Source of the DNA: Rivibacter subsaxonicus
Lineage (GTDB): Bacteria; Pseudomonadota; Gammaproteobacteria; Burkholderiales; Burkholderiaceae_C
Assembly: GCF_004217215.1 (NCBI RefSeq)
Contig: NZ_SHKP01000004.1
Coordinates: 124,001 to 188,000 of the forward strand
Reading direction: 5' to 3'
DNA length: 64,000 nt
Position numbers and translations under genes: made by a program. Numbering within the stretch: the first letter of the stretch is position 1; each line of letters opens with the position of its first letter. Shown here piece by piece: positions 29,557 through 44,166 of this stretch. The notes beneath the pieces were generated by a model, which was not told where the DNA came from, did not search any database, and was given only the letters and a program-made list of their open reading frames with translations.

Positions 29557-31767
29557 ATGAAGACGATCCACGCCAAACGCATCCCGAGCGCTGCCAGCGC
29601 GCTGGCCCTGGCCGCGCTTGCGGCCCTGCTGGCCGGTTGCGGCGACGACGACGAGCCGACGCCCGTCAACACGCTGCCGGCCGGCATCACGCAGCTCGGC
29701 GTGACCGCCTACCCGGCCAACGCGCCGACCGGCTCGCCCTTCGGCACCACGGCGGCCACACAGGACCTGCTGACCGGCGGCCTCGGCAAGGGCGGCCTCG
29801 CACTGGCCGCGCCGGCCTACGCCGATCCCGCCAACCCGAGCGCGATCGAGCTGCGCCGCAATGCGCTGCATGGCAACTACCGAGGCATCGTCGACATCAC
29901 GGCCAACGGCGGCTACGGCAGCCTCTACGGTCCGAACATCACGACCGGCGGCAGCCTGACCGCGAGCGAGGGCATGATCCCCGGCCGCGAATACGTCGCC
30001 ACGCTCGACGACGGCAGCGGCCGCAAGCAGGTCGTGATCGCGGTGCAGGTGCCCGACAGCTTCGATCCGCACAACCCCTGCGTCGTGCTCGGGCCGTCTT
30101 CCGGCTCGCGCGGCGTCTACGGCGCGATCGGCAGCGCCGGCGAATGGGGCCTCAAGCATGGCTGCGCGGTCGCGCTGACCGACGCCGGCAAGGGTGTCGG
30201 TCTCTACAACCCGATGGACGACACGGTCAACCGCATCGACGGCACGCGCGCCACGCGCGCCGCCGCCGGCAGCCTGAGCTTCTTTGCCGCCAACCTCAGC
30301 GACGCGGCGCGCACCGCCTTCAACGCGCTGTTCCCGGACCGCATCGCGATCAAGCAGGCCCATTCGCAGCAGAACCCCGAGAAGGACTGGGGCTCGGACA
30401 CGCTGGCGGCGGCGCGCTACGCGATGTACGTGCTCAACGGCATCCACGGCACGACGATCACGCCGGTGCCCTTCACCGCGGCCAACACGCTGGTCATCGC
30501 CGGCTCGGTCTCGAACGGCGGCGCCGCGGTGCTGCGCGCGGCCGAGCTCGACACCGAGGGCCTGATCGACGGCGTGGTCGCCGGCGAACCGGTGACCGAG
30601 ATGCCGACCAGTAGCGGCTACGCCATCCAGCAGGGCGGCACGCCCGTGGCCGGGGCCTACGGCCGTCCGCTGGCCGATTACGTGACCTTCGGCAACCTCT
30701 ACCAGCCCTGCGCCGCGCTGGCCGCGGACGCCACGATGGCCGAGGCTTCGATCTTCAACTACATCCCGCTGGTCGGCATGACCGCACGCGCCACCGCGCG
30801 TTGCACCGGTCTCGCGGCCAAGGGCCTGGTCACCGGTGTCACGACCGCCGAGCAGTCGCTCGACGCGCTCAACAAGCTGCGCGCCTTCGGCTGGACCGTC
30901 GACCACGACCGCATGCACAACGCCCACTACGCGCTGGGCAACGGCCCGATCCTGTCGGCGATGTACCCGATGGCCTATGGCCGCTTCGGCCTCGAGGCCA
31001 ACCTGTGCAACACCAGTTTCGCGGCGACCAATGCCGCCACCGGTGCCGTCGCACCGGTCAGCGCCGTGGTGCTGGCCGGCAGCTTCGCGAGCGCCAACGG
31101 CACCGCCAACGGCGCTCCGGCCGGCGTGGTCTACAACGACTCGGTCGGTGGCGCCAGGGCGTGGCAGTTCGCGGTCTCGCCCTCGACCGGCGTGGCCGAC
31201 TTCGGCCTCGACAACGCGCTGTGCCAGCGCGCGCTGGTGACCGGCACCGATCCGGTCAGCGGTGCCGCGCTGACGGCGAGCAGCGTTCCCACCGCGGCCC
31301 AGAGCGCGGCGGTGCGTGCCGGCATCGCCGAGGTTCTGGTCAACGGCAACCTGCGCGGCAAGCCGACGATCGTCGTCGCCGGCCGCAGCGACGCGCTGGT
31401 GCCGGTCAACCACAACGCGCGCGCCTACACGGCCTACAACCGCACGATCGAGGGCGCGGCCAGCCGGCTGAGCTACATCGAGGTCACCAACGCCCAGCAC
31501 TTCGACAGCTTCCTGTCCTTCGGCGGCTTCGACTCCCGCTTCGTGCCGCTTCACGTCTACTTCGTGCGCGCGATGGACGCGATGCACGCGCACCTGAAGA
31601 GCGGGACTGCGCTGCCGCCGAGCCAGGTGGTGCGCACCGTGCCGCGCGGCGGCGCGCCGGGTGCGGCGCCGGCGATCACCGCCGCCAACGTGCCGGCGAT
31701 CGCGGCCGCGCCGGTCGTGGGTGACCAGATCAGCTTTGCCGGCAATGCGCTGAACGTGCCGAACTGA
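29557..31767 (+). CDS. D-(-)-3-hydroxybutyrate oligomer hydrolase, lipoprotein
   Basis: A protein of 736 residues. A lipoprotein signal is clear: basic start MKTIHAKR, hydrophobic stretch, lipobox LLAGC with Cys at about residue 28. The body matches 3HB-oligomer hydrolases: LRRNALHGNYRGIVDITANGG near the start, VVLGPSSGSRGVYGAIG, SVSNGGAAVLRAAE (a likely nucleophile serine in an S-x-S-N-G-G setting), and a C-terminal NAQHFDSFLS segment that may hold the catalytic His. These enzymes split soluble oligomers released by PHB depolymerase into monomers. Lipidation would hold it at the cell envelope, suited to feeding the adjacent transporter. It is slightly longer than typical family members. Confidence 0.9.
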   Translation: MKTIHAKRIPSAASALALAALAALLAGCGDDDEPTPVNTLPAGITQLGVTAYPANAPTGSPFGTTAATQDLLTGGLGKGGLALAAPAYADPANPSAIELRRNALHGNYRGIVDITANGGYGSLYGPNITTGGSLTASEGMIPGREYVATLDDGSGRKQVVIAVQVPDSFDPHNPCVVLGPSSGSRGVYGAIGSAGEWGLKHGCAVALTDAGKGVGLYNPMDDTVNRIDGTRATRAAAGSLSFFAANLSDAARTAFNALFPDRIAIKQAHSQQNPEKDWGSDTLAAARYAMYVLNGIHGTTITPVPFTAANTLVIAGSVSNGGAAVLRAAELDTEGLIDGVVAGEPVTEMPTSSGYAIQQGGTPVAGAYGRPLADYVTFGNLYQPCAALAADATMAEASIFNYIPLVGMTARATARCTGLAAKGLVTGVTTAEQSLDALNKLRAFGWTVDHDRMHNAHYALGNGPILSAMYPMAYGRFGLEANLCNTSFAATNAATGAVAPVSAVVLAGSFASANGTANGAPAGVVYNDSVGGARAWQFAVSPSTGVADFGLDNALCQRALVTGTDPVSGAALTASSVPTAAQSAAVRAGIAEVLVNGNLRGKPTIVVAGRSDALVPVNHNARAYTAYNRTIEGAASRLSYIEVTNAQHFDSFLSFGGFDSRFVPLHVYFVRAMDAMHAHLKSGTALPPSQVVRTVPRGGAPGAAPAITAANVPAIAAAPVVGDQISFAGNALNVPN

Positions 31768-31808
31768 GCGGGCGCCGCCCGCCGATTTCCGTAGAGAGAG
31801 AGAGACAA

Positions 31809-32960
31809 ATGAAAAAGACAGGTCGTTGGGGAATTCTTCGCACGCAGCTGGCCGCGCTGCTGCTGGCCGCGGCCGGCAGCAGTGCCGGCGCGGCCGGATC
31901 CGAGATCGTGATCGGCCAGGTCGCGCCGCTGACCGGCGTGCTGGCGACCACCGGCAAGCAGATGGTGGTCGGCGGCCAGGTCTACTTCGACTGGATCAAC
32001 GCCCAGGGCGGGGTGCACGGCGCGAAGATCCGCACCATCGTCGTCGACGATGGCTACAAGGTCGACGAGACGCTGCGCCTGACCCAGGAGCTGACCGCCA
32101 GGCCCGAGGTGGTCGCGCTGTTCGGCTTTGCCGGCACCGCCAACATCGGCAAGCTGCTGGCCGAGAAGACGCTCGAGCAGGCCGGCATCGCGCTGGTCGC
32201 GCCCTACACCGGCGGCGAGCCGCTGCGCTCGCCCTACAACCCGTGGATCTTCCACCTGCGCGCCGGCTATGCCGACGAGGCCGAGCACATGGTCAAGCAG
32301 CTCACGACGCAGGGCATCGAGCGCGTCGCGGTGCTGTACCAGAACGACGCCTTCGGCAAGGCCGGCCTGGCCGGCGTCGAGGCCGCGCTGGCCAGGCGCC
32401 AGCGGGTGCCGGCGGTCGCCGCCGGCTACGAGCGCAACACGACCGACGTCGAAGAGGCGGTCAGGAGCGTGCGCGCCGCCGAGGCGCAGGCGGTGATCAT
32501 GATCGCGGTCAACAAGCCGGCCGCGGCCTTCGTCAAGCAGTACCGCGCGGCCGGCGGTGGCGGCCAGCTGTTCAACATCTCGGTGGTCGATCCGGCCGAG
32601 CTGGTCAAGCTGGCCGGTGAAGGTGCGGCGCGCGGCCTCGCGATCAGCCAGGTCGTGCCCTATCCCTACGTACCGATGCTGCCGGTGGTGCGCGAGTTCC
32701 AGGAGCGGCTGCAGAAGTTCGCGCCGGGCGAGCAGGTCAACTACACGAACTTCGAGGAGTACCTCGGCGCCAAGGTGCTGGTCGAGGCGCTGCGCCGCGC
32801 CGGCCCCAAGCCCACGCGCGCCGGGCTGATCCGCGCGCTCGAGTCGATGGAGTCCTACGACCTGGGCGGCATGACGGTCGGCTTCGGGCCGAAGCAGCGG
32901 GTCGGTTCGCGCTTTGTCGAGGTCACCGTGATCGGCAGCGGCGGCAAGCTCCGCCGTTGA
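31809..32960 (+). CDS. HAAT-type ABC transporter substrate-binding protein 2
   Basis: A protein of 383 residues with a signal peptide (LRTQLAALLLAAAGSSAGA). The type I binding-protein fold shows as IVIGQVAPLTGVLATTGKQMVVGG, VVALFGFAGTANIGKLL and VAVLYQNDAFGKAGLAGVE. It is clearly different in sequence from the binding protein at 22958-24175, so one transporter may have two ligand specificities, for example monomer and oligomer. A GCGGGC-GCC-GCCCGC hairpin just after the preceding stop may set its expression level. Confidence 0.88.
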   Translation: MKKTGRWGILRTQLAALLLAAAGSSAGAAGSEIVIGQVAPLTGVLATTGKQMVVGGQVYFDWINAQGGVHGAKIRTIVVDDGYKVDETLRLTQELTARPEVVALFGFAGTANIGKLLAEKTLEQAGIALVAPYTGGEPLRSPYNPWIFHLRAGYADEAEHMVKQLTTQGIERVAVLYQNDAFGKAGLAGVEAALARRQRVPAVAAGYERNTTDVEEAVRSVRAAEAQAVIMIAVNKPAAAFVKQYRAAGGGGQLFNISVVDPAELVKLAGEGAARGLAISQVVPYPYVPMLPVVREFQERLQKFAPGEQVNYTNFEEYLGAKVLVEALRRAGPKPTRAGLIRALESMESYDLGGMTVGFGPKQRVGSRFVEVTVIGSGGKLRR

Positions 32961-32988
32961 GCGGGGTGAGGATGATCGGGGAGCGGGG

Positions 32989-33906
32989 ATGAAGTCGAAC
33001 TACCTGCGCTGCGCGGGTCGCGAGTTGCACTACGTGGAGTGGGGCGCGCCGCAGGCCGAGGTCGTGATCGCCTGGCACGGCCTGGCGCGCACCGGGCGCG
33101 ACATGGACGAGATCGCGCGCCACCTGTCAGGCGAACGCCGGGCCGCCCCAAGTTCGACTGCTCCCCCTCGGGGGGGCGGACGCCGCGAAGCGGAGGCCTT
33201 GGGGGCACCCGACAAGCGGTGGCGAGTCATCTGCCCCGACACCGTCGGCCGCGGCCTGAGCCAGTGGAGCCCGCTGCCGGCGCAGGAGTACTGCCTCGAC
33301 TTCTACGTTCGGCAGGCGGTCGACCTGCTGCAGCAACTGGGCATCGAGCGCTGCCACTGGCTCGGCACCTCGATGGGCGGCGCGATCGGCACCGTGGCGG
33401 CGGCCGGGCCGCTGCGCGGCTGCATCGAGCGCCTGGTGCTCAACGACAACGGGCCGAGCCTGGCGCCCAAGGCCATCGAGCGCATCCGCAGCTATGCCGG
33501 CGCGCCGGCGGCCTTCGACACGGTGACCGAGCTCGAGGCCTACTTCCGTAGCGTCTACGCACCCTACGGCTGGCTCAGCGACGAGCAATGGCGCCGGCTC
33601 ACCGAGACCTCGGTGCGGCGTCTGCCCGACGGCCGCGTGACGCCGCACTACGACCCGGCGATGGCGCAGCAGTTCATCCATCGTCCCGACGACTACGAGC
33701 GCTGGGCCGAGTGGGACAGCCTCGAGCTGCCGGTGCTGTGCCTGCGCGGCGAGCACAGCGACCTGCTGCTGCGTGAGACCACCGAGCAGATGCGCCTGCG
33801 CGGCCCGCGCGCGGCGGTGGTCGAGATCGCCGACTGCGGCCACGCGCCGGCGCTGAACACGGTGGCGCAGATCGGGCTGGTGGAGAGATTTCTGGCGGGA
33901 TATTGA
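32989..33906 (+). CDS. Alpha/beta hydrolase containing a repeat-derived insertion
   Basis: A protein of 305 residues with an alpha/beta hydrolase fold: VVIAWHGLARTGRDMDE holds the oxyanion strand, nucleophile Ser128 lies in GTSMGG, and the catalytic His is in DCGHAPALN. Between HLSGER and RWRVICPDTVGRG there is an Arg/Gly/Pro-rich segment of about 25-28 residues not expected in the family; it is encoded by a GC-palindromic repeat at 33140-33209 inserted in frame. Position at the end of the PHB cluster suggests an esterase acting on hydroxyalkanoate oligomers, but the substrate is unknown. Confidence 0.85.
   Translation: MKSNYLRCAGRELHYVEWGAPQAEVVIAWHGLARTGRDMDEIARHLSGERRAAPSSTAPPRGGGRREAEALGAPDKRWRVICPDTVGRGLSQWSPLPAQEYCLDFYVRQAVDLLQQLGIERCHWLGTSMGGAIGTVAAAGPLRGCIERLVLNDNGPSLAPKAIERIRSYAGAPAAFDTVTELEAYFRSVYAPYGWLSDEQWRRLTETSVRRLPDGRVTPHYDPAMAQQFIHRPDDYERWAEWDSLELPVLCLRGEHSDLLLRETTEQMRLRGPRAAVVEIADCGHAPALNTVAQIGLVERFLAGY
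33140..33209 (+). repeat. Palindromic repeat element inside a coding region, copy 1
   Basis: Begins GGGCCGCCCCAAG, contains a CCCCCTCGGGGGG dyad, then CGCGAAGCGGAGG and a closing CTTGGGGG that pairs with the opening CCCCAAG. The same layout occurs at 48493-48553. It is 70 bases long, and the host frame stays open across it. Confidence 0.7.
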
Positions 33907-34036
33907 GGCAGTGCGCGATGCGCGAGAGAAGCAAGTGTTGCGTGACGTTCAGCACGTCAGTACTGACGCGCAAGGAAATGTCGAGGAAAGGGCGCGCTAC
34001 CCTGGCGGGCTTCATCAATTGACTTTGGACCGGTCC

Positions 34037-34426
34037 GTGGCGAAAAGCGCTGTGAACAGAGCAAACATTCTGTTGTCGCTATGCGCTGTCTTCATGTCCG
34101 GATGCGCCACTCGCGTCTCCCCGGAGCCTCCGCAAACTGCGGTCGTCTCAGGAAGCAGTTCCAAGGCACAAGTTCACCTGTCACTTGACCAAGGCATTGC
34201 CGTCCAGCGGATAACCGCCCTTTCGGTACACCAGGCATCAGCAGGCGGCCGGAGCTTTGTCTTTTACAGAGTGAAGCAAGGCGCCCCGACGGACATCTAT
34301 CTGATTGCGGTTGAGAACCAAGAGCTGCGCTACTGGGGCTACGTCGACGAGTTCAATCAACAGCCTGACGCAGAGCTGAGGCTTGCTTTGCACTCCATCC
34401 TGCCCGGCCTGCTTCCGCCGAAGTAG
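34037..34426 (+). CDS. Small lipoprotein of unknown function, 129 aa
   Basis: From the GTG giving VAKSAVNRAN, the sequence has a short signal with lipobox FMSGC, then a mature domain of about 105 residues (AQVHLSLDQGIAVQRITALS, YRVKQGAPTDIYLIAVENQELRYWGY). A longer in-frame start exists at 33911, but the lipoprotein signal argues for the later one. Base composition is noticeably less GC-rich than the neighbours, which suggests transfer. No family recognised. Confidence 0.6.
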   Translation: MAKSAVNRANILLSLCAVFMSGCATRVSPEPPQTAVVSGSSSKAQVHLSLDQGIAVQRITALSVHQASAGGRSFVFYRVKQGAPTDIYLIAVENQELRYWGYVDEFNQQPDAELRLALHSILPGLLPPK

Positions 34427-34627
34427 GCGTGTGATTCGTCAGGCGATCGAAGATCCGCGCGAAGGCAGACCATCGTCAACACCGGGCCGGGACTTCCAGG
34501 CCTCCGGTCTATTGCAGCGAAGACCTGCTGTCGTCTTTCCGCTTCGCGCCGGATGCGGATGCGAAGATGCGTACGGCGGCGAAGAAGATCGGCTTAGCCT
34601 GATCTGCGTTGCGATCACGCGTTGAAC

Positions 34628-35077
34628 ATGCTGTCGACACCCTCACTGTTCTGGATCCGCTGGCTTCAGCTCGCCAGCATCGGCGTCATGCTCTTCGGCC
34701 TGGCGATGGTGCTGGCGCCGCTGCTGACGCAGCAGGGCTTCAGTCTGCTGATCTACGGATCGAGCGGCCGCATCGCCGGCTTCGGTGCCGAGGCCGCCGC
34801 CTACATCGCCCTAGTCCACGCGGTTCTCGGTGCCGTGATGTTCGGCTGGGGCGCGCTGATGCTGCTGGTGGTCCGCGGGCCCTTCGGTCGCGGTGAGAAG
34901 GATGGTTGGCAGATGCTGGCGGTGTCGGTCGCGGCCTGGTTCGTGCCGGACACGACGTTCTCGCTGTGGTCGGGCTTCTGGCAGAACGCGGTGTTGAACC
35001 TGGGCTTCGCGCTGCTGTTCGCGGCACCGCTGGCGGCCACCTGGCGCGGCTTTCACGGCGCGCACCGCGCGGCGTAG
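34628..35077 (+). CDS. Four-helix membrane protein, 149 aa
   Basis: Starting from the ATG giving MLSTPSLFWIRW, four hydrophobic helices are apparent (LQLASIGVMLFGLAMVLAPL; AAYIALVHAVLGAVMFGWGA; MLAVSVAAWFVPDTTFSLW; AVLNLGFALLFAAPLAATW). The tail is short. No enzyme motif is seen, and I do not recognise the family. It is convergent with the glycosyltransferase gene, whose stop is ten bases away. Confidence 0.7.
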   Translation: MLSTPSLFWIRWLQLASIGVMLFGLAMVLAPLLTQQGFSLLIYGSSGRIAGFGAEAAAYIALVHAVLGAVMFGWGALMLLVVRGPFGRGEKDGWQMLAVSVAAWFVPDTTFSLWSGFWQNAVLNLGFALLFAAPLAATWRGFHGAHRAA

Positions 35078-35087
35078 CTCCGGGCGC

Positions 35088-35942
35088 TCAGGTCCGGCCC
35101 AGTCGGCGCCCGATCCCCTGCAGCGCGCGCCGGCCCCAGTAGCCGCCGAAGTCGGCCGCCAGGCGCAGCCGCTGGCGCAGCGGCAGGTCGGCGCGCAGGA
35201 TCTCGGTGAGGCAGGCCAGCGTGACCGCGGCGCGCTTGTGCGTGGTCCAGCGCCATGACTTGGACAGCCCCTCGCGGCGCCAGACCTTGTGCACCAGCGG
35301 CTGGGGCACGCGCACGAACTCGCCGAGCAGGCTCAGGTGCAGCAGCCAGGGCCAGTCGGCGCAGAACTCGCCGGCCAGGTGGCGGCGCATGCCGCCCACG
35401 CGCCGCACCGCCGAGCTGCGCAGCAGGCCGCGGTTGGGCAGCCACCACTGGCTCGGTCGCAGGGTCATCACCGCCAGGCGCGCGCGCGCGCTGGCCAGGC
35501 CGTCGAGCGCGCTGAAGCTCATGGTCCGTACCCAGGCCTCGCCCTCGCCGCGCAAGTCGACCACCGCGTCGCTGAAGGCGAGCACCGCCTGCGGGTTGCG
35601 CTCCAGCGCCTCGACCAGCGCCGTGACGTAGCCCGGCTCCAACGGGTCGTCGTGGAAGGCGAAGAAGAGGTAGTCGCCGTCGGCATGGCGCAGCAGCCAG
35701 TTGACGTTGCCGATCCAGCCCAGGTTGCGCGGCTGCCGGTGCAGCTCGACGTTGGCGCGGCCCTGCGCGAAGCGCTGGCACAGCGCCCAGGTGCCGTCGG
35801 GCGAGGCGTCGTCGGCGATCAGGATCTGCAGGTTCGGGTAGCTCTGCGCGGCCAGCGAGGCCAGCGTGGGCTCGATGAAGGTCTCGGCCTTCCAGGCCGG
35901 CAGGCAGGCAACCACGCGCGGCAGGCGTTGCCCGTCGTCCAT
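35088..35942 (-). CDS. Family 2 glycosyltransferase
   Basis: A protein of 284 residues. The GT-A fold is visible in VVACLPAWKAETFIEPTLASL, LQILIADDASPDGTW, and the DxD-like FFAFHDDPLEPGY. LAGEFCADWPWLLHLSLLGEF is the acceptor-side region. It transfers an activated sugar to an unknown acceptor. The start overlaps the stop of the flavoprotein gene (ATGA), so both belong to one minus-strand operon. Confidence 0.87.
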   Translation of the reverse strand: MDDGQRLPRVVACLPAWKAETFIEPTLASLAAQSYPNLQILIADDASPDGTWALCQRFAQGRANVELHRQPRNLGWIGNVNWLLRHADGDYLFFAFHDDPLEPGYVTALVEALERNPQAVLAFSDAVVDLRGEGEAWVRTMSFSALDGLASARARLAVMTLRPSQWWLPNRGLLRSSAVRRVGGMRRHLAGEFCADWPWLLHLSLLGEFVRVPQPLVHKVWRREGLSKSWRWTTHKRAAVTLACLTEILRADLPLRQRLRLAADFGGYWGRRALQGIGRRLGRT

Positions 35943-37204
35943 CACAGCGCGCGGATCACCCGCTCGGCCGCCTGGCGGCCGAACATCGGCGCGGTCGTGA
36001 GCTTGCCCGGGTCGAGCGAGTGGTAACGACCATGCGAGTTGACGCCGATGCGGGTGCGGTCGTGCAGGCCGCTGGCCGGGTCGTTCACGTCGGTCTTGCC
36101 GTAGCCGACGATGACGCCGGCGTCGACCAGCAGCGGCTCGCTCTCGGCCGCGCCGGGGTACCAGGCGTCGATGGCACCGAGCAGCTCGGCGGCAATGGCC
36201 CGCGCCGCCTCGGGCGCCAGCGCCGCGCGGCAGGCGGTGTCCCAGTCCGCGGGAGGCGCGATCTCGTGGGTCCAGCCCTTGCAGCCGAGCGGATACCAGG
36301 AGAAGTAGGCGCTGCCGTCGTCGCGCACCACCACGTCGCCGTAGGGGCCGAGCACCATCGTCACCGAGGGTCCCTGGCGCAGGCGCTGCGGCAGGCGCGC
36401 GATGACGCGGTACTTGAGGCGATGCACCCAGCCCGGCGGCGGCTCGAGCCCGAGGCCGCGATCGATGCGCAGGCGTTCCTCCCACAGGCAGTTGACGACC
36501 TGCTCCGCCTCGATCGACCAGGGACCGGCGCTGCCGCCCCCGGCGACGACGAAGCCTGCGCCGTGTGCGCTCACCGAGTCGACGCGGTGGCCGCTGCGCA
36601 GCTCGATCAGCGGGTGGGCCGCGATCGCCGCGCGCACCAGCTCGGCGAGCTGGGCGGTGTCGACCGCGAGCTCGGCCGTCTCGAAGGCCGCCGCGAAATG
36701 CGCGGTGCGCAGGTGGGGTGCCAGCCGCGCCGGGTCGATGCGGCGGGCCAGGCGATCGGGCCGGGTGCCGAGGTAGTCGAGCGCCGGATCGCGTTTGCGC
36801 CGCTCGTCGTAGAGCGCTTGCACGGCCGCGTAGTGGTCCTCGAGCCGATCGGCATCGAGCAGCGAGTCGTGGGCAACCAGATAGTGAAAGGGCGTCGAGA
36901 GGCGCAGCGTGTCGGCGACCGGGCCGAGCCAGCGTCGCAGCAGGGCGCCGAACTGCAGCGCCCCGTCGAGCTGCAGGCGGGCGGTGGCGAGCGAGGGGTC
37001 GTTGGCGTAGATCAGGCCGAGGTGGATCTTGCCCTCGTTGCGCAGGCTGGCACGCGAGAAGGGCCGCGTGTCGCGCTCGACAAGCCTGACCGGCACGCCC
37101 TGCGTGGCCAGCTCCAGCGCGACGCTGGCGCCGGACAGGCCGGCGCCGAGCACGGTCACGCGTGGCTGGTGGTCGTCGCTCCGGCCTTCTCGGATGGCGG
37201 CCAT
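35942..37204 (-). CDS. FAD-dependent oxidoreductase (DAO-like)
   Basis: A protein of 420 residues beginning after a GGGAGA ribosome binding site. The N-terminus has the dinucleotide-binding GxGxxG motif (VTVLGAGLSGASVALELATQGV) and the acidic strand end LVERD. A D-amino-acid-oxidase-like middle follows, then a C-terminal GRYHSLDPGKLTTAPMFGRQAAE. It lacks membrane segments. The substrate is unknown; pairing with a glycosyltransferase suggests a role in making a modified sugar or secondary metabolite. It is divergent from uvrA. Confidence 0.82.
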   Translation of the reverse strand: MAAIREGRSDDHQPRVTVLGAGLSGASVALELATQGVPVRLVERDTRPFSRASLRNEGKIHLGLIYANDPSLATARLQLDGALQFGALLRRWLGPVADTLRLSTPFHYLVAHDSLLDADRLEDHYAAVQALYDERRKRDPALDYLGTRPDRLARRIDPARLAPHLRTAHFAAAFETAELAVDTAQLAELVRAAIAAHPLIELRSGHRVDSVSAHGAGFVVAGGGSAGPWSIEAEQVVNCLWEERLRIDRGLGLEPPPGWVHRLKYRVIARLPQRLRQGPSVTMVLGPYGDVVVRDDGSAYFSWYPLGCKGWTHEIAPPADWDTACRAALAPEAARAIAAELLGAIDAWYPGAAESEPLLVDAGVIVGYGKTDVNDPASGLHDRTRIGVNSHGRYHSLDPGKLTTAPMFGRQAAERVIRAL

Positions 37205-37379
37205 GGGTTCTCCCTGGGAACGGGCGGGCGCGAAGCTGCGGCCGCCAGTACCGATGGTCTTGCACTTTGGGCAAATCGCAGTGAGGGCAATCGCCAAGCC
37301 GCTGCCGCCGGCGCGCCTTCCGCGCAGAATGTTGGGCCCCGTCCCGGGCCGGCCTTCCGAGCAGTAGCGAGTCCCCTTC

Positions 37380-43091
<5,712 letters not shown>

Positions 43092-43340
43092 TACCGAGCG
43101 TTCAAACGCAGAAGGCCGGGCAGGGCCGTTTTCGGCGCATTGCTGAAGTTCAGCTTCGAGCGGCGAACTCGCGCTCCCGACCCGTAGCGGACCTCCAGTA
43201 TCAGGAGAAGCTGACCTTCGTCAAAGGCACTTAGAGGTCATAGCCTGAAAGGCTGGCCACCCCGACAATCCTGCACCCACTGCCGTGCAAGCCCCTCGCG
43301 CCGAGGATGACCTCCGCGGCCCCACCGTTAGGAGTCCACG

Positions 43341-43652
43341 ATGCTCTTTCTAATCCACTTCGAAGTAACCGTTCCTGCCGATACTCCGACGGAGCTGAAA
43401 GAACAACTACGTCAGGGCGAACATGCACGCGCCTTTGAGTTCATTGAAGCGGGCAAACTGCGCCGCATCTGGCGCCCAGTAGGCACGGCTGACACCTGCT
43501 GCATCTGGGAGGCTGACAGTCTTGAGGAGCTTCATGCCGCGGTACGGTCTCTTCCGCTGTATCCGTACATGAAATTGTCCGTTACCCCTCTCGTTGAACA
43601 TCCCGTCGCCGTAGCATGGAAAAAAGAGCACGGGCCTATGCCGGCGTTCTGA
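43341..43652 (+). CDS. Muconolactone delta-isomerase-like protein
   Basis: A protein of 103 residues matching the MIase fold: MLFLIHFEVTVPADTP start, EFIEAGKLRRIWRPVG, and SLPLYPYMKLSVTPLVEHP end. True CatC converts muconolactone to 3-oxoadipate enol-lactone and is usually about 92 residues. No other beta-ketoadipate genes are nearby, and the base composition is lower in GC than its neighbours, so this is probably a recently acquired orphan whose natural substrate is unknown. GGAG is seen upstream of the ATG. Confidence 0.82.
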   Translation: MLFLIHFEVTVPADTPTELKEQLRQGEHARAFEFIEAGKLRRIWRPVGTADTCCIWEADSLEELHAAVRSLPLYPYMKLSVTPLVEHPVAVAWKKEHGPMPAF

Positions 43653-43877
43653 GGGTAGCGACCTGACACTCGGGCACGTGCGGCTTCTGCAATAGGTCGA
43701 GAGCGGCTGCTTTCTGGCATCCACATTGAATGGCTGGTGATGGCCGGGAGGGTGCGTTCGGCGACCAGCATTGAAGGTCAGCAATGCGCCTTCAACGGTC
43801 GCTCGCGGCGGCTCGATCCTTCATCGCCGAACACAAGGTCGTGTGGGAGCTTCGCCGGGGGCGTGCCCCGGCTTCGT

Positions 43878-44123
43878 TCACTGGAAGACCGGGCAGCTTG
43901 CCAGCCCGGCCGAGGCCGGGAAGGTGCGGGTCTCGAAGCCGGTGCCGGTGAAGTACTCGCAGACCAGCACGAGCGCCTGCGCGCCCGGGGCCGGCGCCGG
44001 TGCCGGCTGCAGCGCGCTCGCCAGGATGCGGGTGCCGCTGACGATGATGAAGAGGTCGAGCAGCACGAAGGACACCAGCGTGCCGATGAGGACGTACTTG
44101 AGCCAGGGCTTCTTGTTGTTCAT
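43878..44123 (-). CDS. Small single-helix membrane protein, 81 aa
   Basis: Starts at MNNKKPWLKYVLIG; one membrane helix (YVLIGTLVSFVLLDLFIIV) follows, then an Ala/Pro-rich linker and a C-terminal segment with two cysteines (LVLVCEYFTG, ASCPVF). The longer upstream frame overlaps the SRPBCC gene and is unlikely. No family recognised. Confidence 0.6.
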   Translation of the reverse strand: MNNKKPWLKYVLIGTLVSFVLLDLFIIVSGTRILASALQPAPAPAPGAQALVLVCEYFTGTGFETRTFPASAGLASCPVFQ

Positions 44124-44166
44124 CTGATTGCTTCTGTGGGATCGGAAAGGGAGAAGGACGCCGGCC

